A stretch of DNA of 64,000 nucleotides, from positions 8,866,501-8,930,500 of the forward strand of contig NC_092474.1 of NCBI RefSeq assembly GCF_047495875.1. The letters are read 5' to 3'. The position numbers were made by a program, and so were the translations under genes. Every line of letters starts with the position of its first letter. Within the stretch, counting starts at the first letter, position 1. The stretch comes from Pithys albifrons albifrons. Lineage: Eukaryota; Chordata; Aves; Passeriformes; Thamnophilidae. Positions 12,601-26,615 of the stretch are shown here, in pieces. A model generated the notes under the pieces. It made no database searches. It saw only the letters and a program-made list of their open reading frames with translations, and was not told the origin of the DNA.

Positions 12601-15600
12601 TTCCTCAGTGGATATGTGTCTTTCTGTCTGGTAACATGGAAGGTTGCAGTATGCACTGAGTTCTTGTAACAGAAGATTTTGAAACAGTGCATTCATTACT
12701 CATTCCTTTACCTGAAATGGAGAGCCCAGTGCACCAGATATTTTCTGTTATGGAAAAAAGCAAACATTAAACCTTAATCTAGTTTCAGGAACAACTCTTT
12801 GCACCTAGTTTATATGCTGTAATGCTGGCCTGTACTGTTTTTCAAGTACTCACTTCCTCTCTGGGCAGGGGCATCTTTTCCCTGTGGTGTGAATGAGGAA
12901 ATTAAGCACGGACTGAGAAAGGACTGATTTCCATACAGTCATAAAGGGACATGACTTTGCTGGGGCAGAAATCCTGCAACCATCATCATTTGTTCAGGTG
13001 AGATCTGGTGAGCAGGCTGCTCTGTTCTCCCCTGGACATGATGCAGCAAGGGAACACAGGGCTCCCTGTTTGCTGGTGGGTGAGCCTGGGCTCAGGAGCC
13101 ACCAGGTGAGGTGTCTGGACCCGACAGGATGGCTGCTGTCTCCTTCAGAGGCATGTTGCTTGAACCAGTGGCTCAGAAGTGGAGTGAGAGATTCCTGGAC
13201 CTGTGGGCTGGCAGGGTGTCAGAGGAAACTGGAATGCATCCCATCTCTGCTCTGAGACAAGCTGAGATATGATGAGAAAGTCATCCCACCTTCCAGTAAA
13301 GGGAATCATGTTGTGTTGTGTGCAGCGTGTTCTACAGCCTTACCTTGTGTAGTTGCAGCGGAGACTTTGGCTTCACTTTTATTTCCATTGTATATAGGCT
13401 GGAGAGATTGTGCTGGTATCTGTTACAACATTGGACCTGCTAAAGAAGTGTGTGTGAAAACAGGTGTGATGTTTGACTTTGCCAGGGAGTGTGAGTGCAA
13501 AGCAAGGGCAGAACACGATGGAGGCTCTGGAGTAATTTCTTGATAACTTGATGCTGGAGAAAGGGAAGAAAGTTTGGGAACAAACAGGAGACTGGACCTA
13601 TTTGGAGACCTGTGCTTTCAGAGTTGTTTGGCTCCTTTGCCTGTAAAAGTTCCCTAACACCTTAAAATGTTTTCATGGGGGCAGAAGTCATAAACTGGGG
13701 ACAAATACATTGAAGGTTGTTGAATGAAAGGGAGGTCAAATGATAGGTCTTGGAGAGAAAAGTTTGGAGCACAAAGTGGGAAAACTGGGATATGAGAAGG
13801 CACATGGCAGCTGGAGTTTGAAGCAGAACTTCTGTAAACTTTACCTGTATGTGTATTGCTCCAGGATGGCTTATAAAAGGTTAACAAAAATCTGACCACA
13901 GGGAAAACTTTGAAAAACAATTTAAGATGAACTCTTATCTTCAGACAGCAAAAAAAGGTCACAGGGATTTTCTTGAGTACTTTTTGGTGGCTGCAGTGTA
14001 AGCTAAAGTTAAATGTAGAGAGCAGCAGAAGAGTGCTTTGTAATTTATGATAAAATTCAATACAAGAATATGATATAAATCTAGAAATCTTAAAGGTTGA
14101 GCTTCAGAGAAATGTGTACAAAGGTAAGAAGTAAGGGGAGATGTCCAAAATAGTCTAACTCTGTAGCAGCATAATGAAGAAAACTGCAGTGAAAACCCCC
14201 AATGCCCACAGGTAATTCACATATTTTTCTTCCTCTGGTGGCGTAAGATAGGTGAATGTAGGGATGTGTGAAGGTATTTGCAGTAGACTGGATCAGAACT
14301 GGGTGATTTGTGGAAGAGGAGTGAGGAGAGACTGGTCAGATTATGCAGTGCAGGTACTTTCATATCAAGACAGAGGAATAAAATAAGAGTACTGAGAAAT
14401 GGTGGAATGTGGGGAGAACAGCCGAAGAAGAGTTTGGAGAAGAAGACTGGCTGCTGGAAGGTCTAGTTGGGCAGTGAGAGGAGGCAGTGTTGGAATCCTT
14501 CTGTTGAGCTTATGCCTCAGGGATGTGCTGCAAGCTCTGGGAAATGAGAAAGAATTACTCCACCACTGAGATGAGAGCATCTCTCTGAGGCACAATCTTA
14601 CAGAGCCATGCTGGGAGTACTCACTGAAGGAAACAAAGCTAGTATACATTCCTTCAGTTCTCAAGGAAGGTTCTCTCTGGGGTACTCTGTATGTTGAAGG
14701 CTTGGTGGCAAATACCCAGGTAAGCACCACAGCTCCATGTTTGGTCACTGGATTGTGTGAGGCAGGCGAAGGCCAGTTCTGCTGTGTGTGCACAAACAAA
14801 CTCTTTAATATCTACTCTCCTCTTAGAGATGAAAACCCAGAATAAATGTCCGATGTGTAGAGTTTCCAACTTGTCCTTGCGTTCAGTGTCTTGAAACCCT
14901 CCAGTGGTGATGCAGACACTTAGGTACTGAATTTAATTCTGTGAACAGGTTTTCTTTTTTAATCAACTTCATCACATACTTTGAAAGACACGAAATCAGT
15001 GTTGTGGTTTAGGCTGTTTAATGTGCCTTGCCATTGTGCAGGGGATTACTATTTTCAACATACTCAAAACTTTCAAAAGAGCATCTTCTGCAACACAGGC
15101 TGAAGGAGCTGCTGTTGGCCACAGATCGTATGGTTTCCAGAATGTAAAAAAAGTCTGTAGGTAAAAGAAATAGGGTACATCTTTAGGCTATGAGCTATTA
15201 TGTTTCAGCCTTGAAAAACGTATTTTCATGCTGACTGAAGGAATGCAGGCCTAACACTGCACCACTGATATGCCTTTTGCTTCCATGGTGGTACTTCCTC
15301 AGTTAAGGTAGAAATCAAGAACTTTGTAAATATTAAAACCTTTCTTCCAGTCAGCTTTTGTATTGCAGCCCAGAGGATGTGTTCAGACCATGTAACTCTG
15401 TGGCATTTGAATTTTCACTCAAGCTCCCACTGTATGCTGACAGCAACTGAAACTTCATGCTCCAGAACACATGTGCAAGAAGTTTGTCTGTTCATCCTTA
15501 GCAGATGCAGCTGCTTCCCTTCTTTGTGTGTTTTGGGGAAGATTCTAGGCATGAGGTGGGAGGTAAATATAATGAAATTTCTATCCTACCATTACTTGAT

Positions 15601-18600
15601 AATTCAACAGCTGTATTTTTAAGTTCTGTCAGCTAATTGAGCCACTTAATACAGAATAACAAAGTACTGATTTTGTCAGGGAAGGATGACAGTTTTCTAA
15701 AACAGTGTAGCCCCTACCTTCTGAGAACTACAGAAATTAAAATTTTAATTTGTAGTGATTTCTCAAATTTTTATTTTCTTTGTTAATAATAGAGCAAATT
15801 TGATTCCTCTTTGCCTTCACGTTTTACATTATCTGTTAGATTTCACTGCTTGCATTTGCAGGTTCTTTTCCTGTATTTCAGGATTAGGAGTTTAATTTTT
15901 ACATTCAATCATCATGTTCTCATTTAATACAAATGCCTCAGAAAGTTTTGAGAATTATAAGAACCAGAATCTGGGGGTGTTCTTATGTTGGCTTGTGATT
16001 TTTATGCAAATGTTGCAGGTAGCTAAGAGTCAGTATTGTTATCTCACAGTTTCTCCAACAAAAATAACACATGCTTTGTTGGGTAATGTTTGCAGGCAGT
16101 GTTTACTGTGGGACAGTCTCCCAGGCTCCATCTGGGAAGATGTATTTTTTGTTTTCTGTGAGAAGTAATGAAACTACAGCTGGCTGTGCATTGTCTGGTG
16201 GGTTTTTTCCATCCCTGTTTTTGTGTAGTCACTGAGACAAAATTTTAGTTTTGAACTGAGCAGAAAGTTGATCCTTGTTGCTGCCTTCTGCCTACTGCTT
16301 CCACAATGTATCTCGATGAGTTTAAACACTAGTTCAAGTATCTGAAGTGCAAAAATGGGTGAAGGATTAAAATATCCTTAACCCTTCTCTCTTGTGGTTT
16401 GCCTGATGGAAAGTGCAAAGCTGTCCAGTTTCTGTTGCCAGCTCCAGCTCTATCCTCCAGCTCTGACTTTCACTGCAGCCCCAGGGGAAGCTGCACCTCA
16501 GTGCCTCTCCCACAGCTGCTGCACTTTGATGAGGACATGCCTTCACTCTCTCCACTGGCCTCCCCTGGCAACCAGCCCTTTGAAGATGACCTCTTGCTGT
16601 TTGCCTGTTGTCTCTCTTGTGTTGGATTATAGATGAGAGGTTGGCATGAGGGGAGGGGGATGGGATGGAGTGTTGTGCATTTTAAGCCTCATTTCTGTCT
16701 GCATTCTCATCTTTTTCTTCCTCTGTCGATTTTACCTCTATAGAGATAAAATGTTGTCTTGCATATGGAAAATTATTTCTGGTAGAAATACAGAGTTTCT
16801 GCTTTGCATTTGTATATAGGACAAAGCAAGTTTGATTAGTGTTGTGAGGACTTTGCATTCTTCTCTAACAGTTTACTCACTTTAGTTCCCTTCTCCCATC
16901 CTTTTTAAGGACAATATTGTTCTTAGTTATAGGGCACCCATTCTCTGTCTGAATGTTCTCTGTTCCTCTTCCCTCCCTCTGGCCCCAGTGAATGCATCTC
17001 TTGGAGACAGCACAAAATAATCACCTTCTTAATGAAGGCTCTGGTGTGAAATGGAAAGGGCTGCACTAGAGCTCTGTGGCTGGGTCACATTTTGTGCAGA
17101 CACTGACTGCTTTTGGAAATCCAGACAACCAGGCTTTGCTAAATGCTGAGAATATCCTTCACTGAGAATCTTATAGGGCCAGCAGCTGGAGGGTAAGACT
17201 TTCAGCATTATTGGGGATCAAACAAAGCATAGGAATACATGCCCAATTTTCATTACAGTGAAAGGTGTTGAACAGGTGAAGTGTTTTAGGACAGAGCATT
17301 GTAACCAACAGTGTTTACACACTTCTACAAATTTTACCACTTCCTCAGTTTTTCTCAGTGGTAAAATCACTTTAATCTTCATCAAAGTCTGACATGGATA
17401 GCAAAATGGTAGTTGGTATTGCTGTTGAATATTGATTAATAAAGTCAGGAGGAATACATATTTGAGGGTATTTTATGGCAAACGTGAAGAAAATAATTTG
17501 GATGTACCTGTGTATCCAACTGGAGTTCCTCAGTGCAGCATACCACTTAAAATTAGAACAGGATGTGGGAGGTATCTATGATCTCTGCATATAACTAGTT
17601 CTTATCTGTCATACTACTTTTTAGTTGAATCTTCTAGTAATATCTTCTCTTTCAAACCCAAAGGATGCCTCAGAAATAATTTGTGTTATTTTTAACTCCT
17701 TCTTCTCTCCTTCCCTACCCTTCTTTATTCGTCTAGCAAAGTTGCCCACAAATCTGAATGCAGGCAAACCAGCTCTGCCTGTTAGCAGCTGATGCAAAAT
17801 ACACAAAATACCTTCTCTTGCCACAGGTCCTAGAGAACTCTGGAAAAGCAAGTCAGGTCTTAAACTCCATGTAATATCAAGAACTTCCTGGAAAGCCAGT
17901 CTAGATCAGTTAATGTCAGAAGAATGAACTGTAGTGAGTTTGGAAGTCGGTCACAAATCAGTCTCCATATATAAAGAACGGTGACTTTTGGTGTGGAGTC
18001 TTTCAGTCCTGTGAAAGTTTGGATCAGCAGGAGATCTGTCAATGTGCTTGCTAAACTTCTGTGCTAAAATACAATCTGCAGATGAGTAGCTCGGTGACTT
18101 TTCAGAGCTATGTGGTTTTGTAAAATACAGTACTACCCTCTCTGGTGCATGCACATGTTTGTGTTGTCTTTTAATTCCCTCCTAATACTCATGAGATTTT
18201 CATCCCAGCCAAATTTTAAGTGTGCATCATGTGTGCTTTTGGCAAGAGAATGCACATGGAAATTTCTCTTAGGGTTCTTTATATGAACAGCTTCAATCAA
18301 CTGGTTGGTTGGTTGTTGGTTGTTTTTTTCTCTTTGTTACCTTCATTCCTTCTGGGTCCCAAACATTCCTGGGGTTCAACAAATAGACCCCATTATGTTG
18401 TATGGTGTTTGTCAGAGTGTCTTCATACTTCGTACTCCATTTTCTGCTGGAAAACTTAGTTGAAGTTATTGGTAACTCTATATCAGGCCTTCAACTTAAA
18501 CCAAGGAGATTATGTGACACTGACCTGATACTTTTAAGTTATAAATCCCTGCTTGAGTGCTATGGGAAAAATGGAGGTTTTATTAAGATGAAGGATAATT

Positions 18601-20579
18601 CTGGTTTTCCCAGTCAGTTACGATTATGTCTAACATTTTGGTCATTAGTGCATTTTTGGGGGTTTATCTTGTTCTTTATAGGGCCAGAACTCTTGATTTA
18701 CAATATAGCTACTGGCTTTCTTCTGCCAAAAGTAACCTATGAAGGTATCATTTAACTCCCAGATTTTCTCTCTAGTTTCCTCCATTCTTAGTGGCATTGT
18801 GCCTGCATCTTTTGCCAGCATCCTTCCACTAATTGAAAGGGGGAGAAAATTCCCACAGTCATATACATGACTTTGTTCCCCTTTGCTCTGTCAGTTCTGC
18901 GGTAGGACAACTCAGCACTTAAATTTTTAAGAGAAGAAATCATCCTCCAAGTTGTCTAAGGTACGTACATCTTTGTACACAGAGCTTTGTTATTGAGATG
19001 CTTTGAGGGAAGGAGAGGCCAGCTTTCTGTTTGAATGACCAGGAGCTTCCCTTGCAAAGTGTTTGGAATAATTAGTGTCCGTCTTCTCTATTGCAGTAGA
19101 TTGCTCAACTGCATAGCTTGGGCAGTACATTGAATCACTGCCTGTGCAGATGTGCTGAATTTAGATTTGCACACATCTGTTACTATGCAGTGTCTCTCTG
19201 AGCAGGCAGGCCTGGCAGGAGGATGCCTGGCAGCATGACTGGAAGATACGTCTTTCAGCTGGCAGTTTCCTTCATCTCCTGAGGGATTTGAAGCTGACCA
19301 TAGCACAGGTGAATTGACTTTGCTGATGAACTAGATCAGTGCCAAGATCTGTTTCCATAGTTAACAAAGCCTACTCTGGCTGCTTTTCAAAATGGACTGC
19401 TCCTTTTCACAGGATGTTGTGGACTGTGTGTAGTACTGGCCTGCCTGCATTGTTGTATTTGACTGGCCTTTTCTGCATAGTGGATGTGTTCAACTGAGTA
19501 TCTCTGGTTTTTTACATTTAATTACAGCATAGAATGGATTTCTCATCATCTGTTTTGGCATACTTCTTGGAGTAAGTGGACTGTGAGAGGATTTTAGGAA
19601 TGCCTGATGCTCTTGCTACAGAGAAAGTTCAGTGGAAACCGCTTGTGGGTTCAGTGCTAACCGCTGGCCTGCATCACACGGTCACGACAGATAGCCAAGA
19701 AAAGTGCACTGCTGAAATGCTCAGGTCCTGTGATGTTACATTTTGTGGTAATTTAGGTTTTGGCAGGATGTACTTTTTAAAACAAAAGAAGTAGGCCTGA
19801 AAGAGAAAAGAAACTGTGTTTTGGTGGAGTTTACTACTTGTGATGGGAAACAAATGTTTCTCTTTGCATGGCAAAGTTGCATGGTCTAGAGCAGCACAGG
19901 GTGATGGGGAAATGCTTCCAGCTTTCACCTTTTTGAAAAAGTCTGCTATTTTCCAGCTACAGTCAGCATAAAACCTCTCGTGTTATATCAGGCTGCAGAA
20001 ACAATAGCAATGCCTAGCTTAATTTTTTGAAAAACCCACTACTCTTTTGTTCGTGAAAGGCTTTTTCTTCCTCCCCCCATTTCTACACTTTTGGATTGCT
20101 CATCTGTAATTGCACATTCTACTGATGCCTTATTCAAACAGCATGATACAGTGGAGTTAAAGCCTGAGTGTTTTCTTTCTGGTGAGGTCTTAATAATGCT
20201 GGGTTGCAATATTGCAGTCAAGAACCTTAAATCACTTTTTGGCAACAAATTGCTCTGCCAATTAAATGGAGATAGAGAAGGTAAGTTCTTCATTACTCTG
20301 CATTTGTAGGTCGTAGGAACAAATAGCCTTGGGATGATGCAGTTGTATTAGTCAGCTGCATTATGTTGAAAATCAAAATCACAGCAGTGGCAATAATCAG
20401 TGGCAAATGTCAATCAGCTGAGGTGACTGAAGTGTGTCTTGAAGAATTGAGTGCAAAGTAATATTTTTAATTTTTAAGTAGTTTCTCTTTTAATAAGTAA
20501 GAAGGTAAAATTTCAGAGGACATGCAAAAAATGAGTGTTGTTAGCATTAACCTGACTGTTTTTCAGCCTTCTTGGTCTC

Positions 20580-21162
20580 TGTGGTAGGTCTGTCTGAGCA
20601 AGAATTTATCTCCCCAGAGTAGCCCTCCCAGTGCTGTGCTCTGCAGTGGCAGCCAGAGGAGTGCTGGTAACACACCCACGATTTGGCTACTGCTGAGCAC
20701 AGCACTGTAACGTTCCTTCTTCAGTCGAGGGAGAGATCCTGGGAGGGAACATGGGCAGGTAGCTGACCCACCCTGACCAAGGGGATATCCCAGACCATGT
20801 ACCATCAACCCAGGTGTAAAAGCTGAGGCAGGGAGCAGGAACGGAGGCACTGCTGTCTGCGAGGGCTGCCTGCTGACACCCCCAGCCCATGCTGGAGCTC
20901 TGCCCCTCGGAGCAGGACCGTTGCCACTGGTGGGAAGGGGAGAGTTATTGCTGCTTCTGCTTTGGGCATGTGCTTTGGGCATGTGCACACTGCTTTGCTT
21001 TTCTTTGGCATAAAGAGAAACTAAACTGCCTCATCACAACCCACAAGCTGGGCTGGTTTTTTCCTTCCACCTTACTCTCTCCCCTGTCTGGCTGGGAAGG
21101 GGAGTGATGGAGCAGCTGGGCAGGCACCTGGCCCTCGGCCAACATGAACCCATGAAACCACA
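20580..21162 (+). mobile_element. Solo LTR of an avian ERVL-type endogenous retrovirus
   Basis: The boundaries are TGTGGT at 20580 and ACCACA ending at 21162, an exact 6-bp inverted terminal match of TG...CA type. Inside are blocks typical of avian ERVL-class LTRs: 'ctgaccaaggggatatccca', a degenerate TATA-like 'tgtaaaagct' at 20814, 'cacaacccacaagctgggct', 'actctctcccctgtctggct' and 'gggaaggggagtgatggagc'. It is 583 bp long. No internal viral genes or second LTR are found nearby, so it is a solo LTR. The flanking five bases (gtctc and gaaac) no longer form a clear target-site duplication, which suggests age. Confidence 0.78.
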
Positions 21163-22287
21163 GAAACATGACAAGTACTTGCACTGCATGAGCCCTGTTG
21201 TAAGCACCATCAGCCCCAGTGGATGGTGTTTGCTGCATCTGGGCACCTGATCAGTAGAAATGACCAGTCCTTTAAGCTTAAATTCACTAGCTCATGTTGC
21301 ACTTCTAGTTGATGTCCCTGTTTTGGAAAATGAAAGTGTATTCTATCTGTCATGATCTCAAGAGATGACTGCAGTGTAAGCCTGTGGCATCCAAGAAGAA
21401 TCTACCAACTACTTGTGGCTTGAAACACTGAAGTGCTTTTGTGCACAAAGTTTTCTGTCAATTAAGTCCATGTCTTATTTGCCTTGTTGCTGACTGGATT
21501 TTTTTCTATGTCTTAAATAAATGTTTTTTAGAACTGTACTACTGGATTGACAGTTCTGATATGGACCTTGAACATGATCATAGTTTTTAATATGAGAATG
21601 CAGACAGAAACCTGTCACGGGACTTCTCATGCTCTTTTATGGTCTTTATGGGACAGGGGTAGGTCCCCAGGGCCCTTCTATGTTATTTTGTGATCTTAGG
21701 TGGTCTAGTATTTGTACGAATGTTGGCACTACAAAAGTATACTTCACTTTTCTGGCTCTTGGCATAGATCTGTGAGCCTTTTTTAAATCTCTCTTTTGTT
21801 ACTTTTGCCCTTCTTCTGCCTGATGAATTTTCACTTCTCTGAGTAACTCAGTTGTGTAAGCTTGAAGGAATGGTTGCTGCCCAGAGGATGGGCTATGGGT
21901 GCTCAGGGTGGTGTCAGTCCCTGCCTCTGCAACAGGGTCATTTCTGGTCACTATTGCAAAACCATGAGATTTTTTTTTATATCTGAGTTATCCAAATCCA
22001 TCTGTCAAATGCATAACTAAAAAAAGGGTGAAATGTTACAGTTGCATGTTTCAGAATGTGCTGGTATGTCAGAGGCAAGAGAAAACCTTAATAAAATAGA
22101 GATGTTTACCAAGCTTGGGTGTAACTTTAGACAGGCAGTACCAGGTCTGGTTCTTCCAGCATATACTGCAGAATTTTATAGCATAAACCTCTTTGTGACC
22201 ATGAGGAAGTCATGCTCCAGTGCTTTGGAAAACAATGCCTTGGTGCCCTGGCCTCTGTTTCTTGAACTAGGAAAGCTGTATGGCATG

Positions 22288-22535
22288 AAGCTGAGTTGGG
22301 GGAGGTTTAGGCTGGATATCAGGAAAAGTGGTTTTTTCACCCAGAGAGTGGTAGAGCACTTGAACAGACTCCCCAGGGAAGTGGTTACAGTACCAAGTCT
22401 GTCTGAGTTCAAGATGGATTTGGACAATGCTCTCAGGCCCCTGGTGGGATTCTTGAATCTGTCCTGTGTAGGGCCAGGAGTTGGACTCGATGATCCTGAT
22501 GTGTCCCTTCTGACTCAGCATATTTTGATTCTATG
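22288..22535 (+). mobile_element. CR1 LINE 3' tail fragment
   Basis: CR1 3' end in + orientation: 'ggaggtttaggctggatatc', 'gttttttcacccagagagtg', 'gggccaggagttggactcga', 'tgatcctgatgtgtcccttc', ending 'ttttgattctatg'. The tail differs from the copy at 3870, so it probably belongs to another CR1 subfamily. Confidence 0.9.
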
Positions 22536-23790
22536 TTTTGTTTCTCTGCACATTAATTCTCTGCCACAGGATGTGTGCAGGTCCTTATGGAGTGTTACCA
22601 ACTGAAGCTGCAGACTGATGCAGTTCCTTAGGGCTCTCTGACATATATGCAAATCTTTATCTGGCTTCACGGAGGTGTGTTTGTTCATTGCATGCTGAAT
22701 TCCCAACAGAAATCAACCACAGATTCTGCTGGTGCAACCTGTGTGTGAGTAGGTGCGACTGCCATTTGTGATATGCTCACTGTAACAATGACAATAAGAT
22801 AAAAGGGGAACAGGTGTCTAAGAGACTGAGTAAATCTGTCAGATCCTTTGTTTTTTAAAAAGAGAAAAATCATGCCAACCTCAAATACCAGGCCAGTATC
22901 CAAAATGAATGAAAGATACCTATGGCTTGTATCTCTTCTCTTATTATTTGTCAGAAGATAAAACACCTGATTAATTACGGGGGATTAAGCACAGAGAAAG
23001 GCATTGGCAGATCATTTCAGAGGAATACTAAAATTTAAGAAAAGAATGGGAAGAATAAATAGGTAATTTAGTGAAGAGGTTCTTGTTTAGTTTGCTACCA
23101 CTCTCTTAGTGCTGTGAGCAGAGCACTCATTCTAAACTGTGTGTGCCTTGCTGTGTTCCCAAAGTGCCAAAGCACAGGAAGCCTTTCCTGGGGAGCAGAG
23201 GTTATGCCACTAAAGCTGCACAGCTGCCAGCAAAGATATGTATAACATGGGCAATGTTTCAGCTAAGTTTTGCTCAAAGGGTGGAGAAAGAGCGATGTGT
23301 TGTGGATTCTGGGAGTTAAAGAATTGAGTTTATAATGAAGAATTTAATCATAGGAAAGTTTGGGAAGGCAACATGGAGTCTCGAAGGCATATTATGCAAG
23401 TTTGTCAACTGTTCAGGTCTCATTCGCCAGACCTACCTTGCATTAGAACTGGTATCTTGGCAGGAAGGAGGAAGAGCTGGGATTTGGTAGGGTTGGGTCA
23501 TTTTGTTTCTAGTGGAACTGAAATTAGGAAATCTGTTTACACTATCGATAAGCTCTGCTTCTCTGCAAACTACTGGAACTACCTAAGATACAGAAATATG
23601 AGCCTGGTTTTGTCCACGCTGGCACAGGCCCCAAAGCAATACAGTGGCATCACCCTGATGGGAGTGAACACAACTGTCCTGCTTCCACACCCAAGCCAGT
23701 AAATTTTTCATGGCATCATATACTGTGGGAATTTAATGGATTGAAGGTTGATGTTCATTTGTGATCTTAACATGGTATGAATCTGCCTTT

Positions 23791-23880
23791 TGTCCTTTTT
23801 TTTTGCTTGGTTTGGTTTGATGGGATGTTGTGTGTGGTTTTTGGTTTTTTGTTGCTATTTTTGTTTGTTTGTTTTGTTTA
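23791..23880 (+). repeat. T/G-rich low-complexity tract
   Basis: About 90 bases almost only T and G on the + strand, with gtttg-type units ending 'ttgtttgtttgttttgttta'. No coding or motif content is seen. Confidence 0.7.
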
Positions 23881-25839
23881 GGCTCTTTGGGATCCTTAAT
23901 TGTAGTGTGGATTGTAAAAGAGAAAATCAAACAAAAGCACAACCTTATGAATGGAGCACTGAAGCTGTCTTTCCTGTTAGCCACTGGAGTCTCAACATGG
24001 AGTGTGAATGAAATAATGTTTGCTGAGATGTGAAGCTGGAGAGAAATTTATGCAGAGAAGAGATTCCTGAGTGGAAATTGCATGCTCAGGGTGCTGCTCA
24101 GTGATGCCCCAGGAACATGGTGCGTTCTCACAGTGCTGGTCGGAAAGATTACTACAGGTGTAGTTCATGGAGAATGAAGTAGTAGATAAGATGGAAATTG
24201 ATGCTGATGTGTAAAGAGATGTGTATTCCCTGTGAAACAAACACACTAGGGAATTTTTGGAAGTGTTGTAAAAATGCAAAAAAATTACGCAATACCCCCA
24301 AAGTGTTTTTTTTTAAGGTGGGGGAAGTGAATGTCTTCCAGGGTGGTGCAACAAAATCCTGGGGAGTTTGTAGCCTGCAGATGTACCCAGTAAGTTTTCT
24401 ACATTTGCCAGCACAGAGGCTGCAGCACCCTGTTAGTTCTGCTTACTGTTTACACTGGGGTTTGCATTTGGGTTTGAGGTTTTTCATGTGAAAAATCATT
24501 TTGTTGTTGTGTGATGGCTTAATAAATTTCAGTCTTCTCCCTGCTCTGGTCTCCTGTTCACTGGTAGGAAATGTAAAGTAGATATTCTATGCCTGGGTTG
24601 TTTGACTACAAAATGGAATCCACTTGCTGTGGTCACGTTTGTCCTTGTACAGCAACGGTGTTGGCCAGCATGGCAATGTTGAAGGAGTCTTCTTCTGTGA
24701 CAGCTGCTTGGTTTTGTTTGCTAGCCAGACCACAGCTTTCCTCTCGTAACTAGTTCATAATACACCCTTGCTATGGTTTGTGAGTAAAAGTGATTTTTCT
24801 AAGTGCATTCAATTCATGGGTTTGGAAAAGAAGTTGAAACTTCCTTTCCCTCAAGGTGAATACAACTGTGTGAATGGCATAAGTCCTGTACTGAGGAGAT
24901 GAGTTCCTGATTAATTCTTCCCCCTTTATTAGATTCCTCTTTTTAGGTTCTTGCATCAGGATAGAATTCAGATGCTTCCTAGCAAGTGCAGTTCCTTGGA
25001 CTTGATTCCAGAAGCAGGTGCTACCAGTATCTGGAAAAAAAGTTTCAGAATGCCATATACTGGTCAGTAAATGCTAAACAGAAATAATCTCTTGCAATAA
25101 AAATGGTATTTCTCACATCTCAAACTGTTCTTCATTTTACCTGTTCTCTGTTCTGTTTTCATATTCCGTGTTCAATTTGAAGCATTGTGCAGCTTTTCAG
25201 AGACAGCTCATTTAGTTACACATATTGATCCTGGTTTTTCTGTGGTCCAAAATTCATTCCCTGGGTTTCAAACTTAATGCCTGATACCTGCTGCTTCATA
25301 CACATGCCTCAGATGATACTAGTCTATGTTGCCACCTGTATTTTGTCCAAGGCAGCTGTAAACACCTAATGCTCTCTGGAACCTTCCTAATGTGTGCAGC
25401 TTTTCAGAATCTCATTTCTTGGCTGATCTGGTAAAATGAGATGAGAGGGTTTACTTCAAAGATGTTTCTCTAGTTTTTGGACAACATATACCTCTGCTGG
25501 AAAGGAGAATGTACTGTGTATGCTGTCCTTACCTTCTTAAGATTGCAAGGTACAACCTCTGCAAAGCTGCACTACTGGAGTGGCCATCCTTTATGGTCTT
25601 GGGAGCCGTTGTCTAATATTTTCATACATGAGAAACAGAGTCCTGCAGTTCTATCATGGAGACCCACAGAGACGAGGAATTTGGTTTAGTGGTTTGTCGG
25701 AAAGCAATGAGTGCCTGTTTAGGTGTGTCATTGTTCTTTTTGAGTTTAAGCAAGAGTGAAAAATTTCAGCTTTGGCAGCTGCTTATGGTCTGCTGAATGA
25801 GAGTTGCAGGTACCTTACTGTGTCCCTGATTGCTCCATT

Positions 25840-26615
25840 CATAGAATCACATAATAATAGCATGGTTTGGGTTGGAAGGGACCTTAATGATCATTGAGTT
25901 CCCACCCTCCCTGCCATGGGCAGGGACACCTTTCACTAGAACAGGTTGCTCCAAGCCCCATCCAACATGGCCTTGGACAGTTTCTCTTGGCAACCTGTGT
26001 AATGGCTTCACCACCCTCATGGGGAAGAATTTCTGATCTAAACCAGCCTTCTTTCAGCTTAAGACTGTTAGCCCATGTCCTGTCACTATACTTCTTGATA
26101 AAATGTCCCTCCCCATCTTCCCTATTAGGCTGCCTTTAGGCACTGGGAGGGGCTTCAAGGTCTCCCTGAAGCCTTTTCTTCTCCAGGCTGAATCACCTCA
26201 GCTTCCTCAGCTTGTCTCAGAGCAGAGGGTCTCCAGCCCTCAGAGCATTTTTGTGGCCACCTCTGCCTCTGCCCACACAGGTACCGTGTCCTTCTTATGC
26301 TGTGAGCCCAGAGCTGGGCACGGGGCTGCAGGGGGGGGGCTCGGCAAAGTGGAGCAGAGGGGCAAAATCCCCTCCCTCGCCCTGGTGGTTGTGCTGCTTC
26401 TGCTGCAGCCCAGGATGCAATTGGCTTTCTGCACTGGGAGTGCATGTTGCTGGGCCATGTCCAGTTTTTAATTTGCCTGTATCACCAAGCCCTCCTCTGC
26501 GTGGCGGTTCCCAATCCACTCATCCCTCAGCCTTTGTAAAAGAGAAGAGGCTCTTTCAGCTTTGGGTTTATATTGATGTCCAGGGACATAACTGCAGAAT
26601 GTGCTTGGTGACTGT
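25840..26615 (-). mobile_element. CR1 LINE, about 0.78 kb, reverse orientation
   Basis: It starts with the inverted CR1 end 'catagaatcacataataata' and 'gtttgggttggaagggacct'. Next come 'ccctgccatgggcagggaca', 'aagccttttcttctccaggc' and 'gagggtctccagccctcaga', continuing through 'ccaatccactcatccctcag'. It is the longest CR1 in the window. Open frames inside it on either strand are by-products of the element. Confidence 0.9.

Noticed and set aside
20563..21246. Open frames of 67-141 codons on both strands
   Set aside because: The region is a solo LTR, which does not encode protein.
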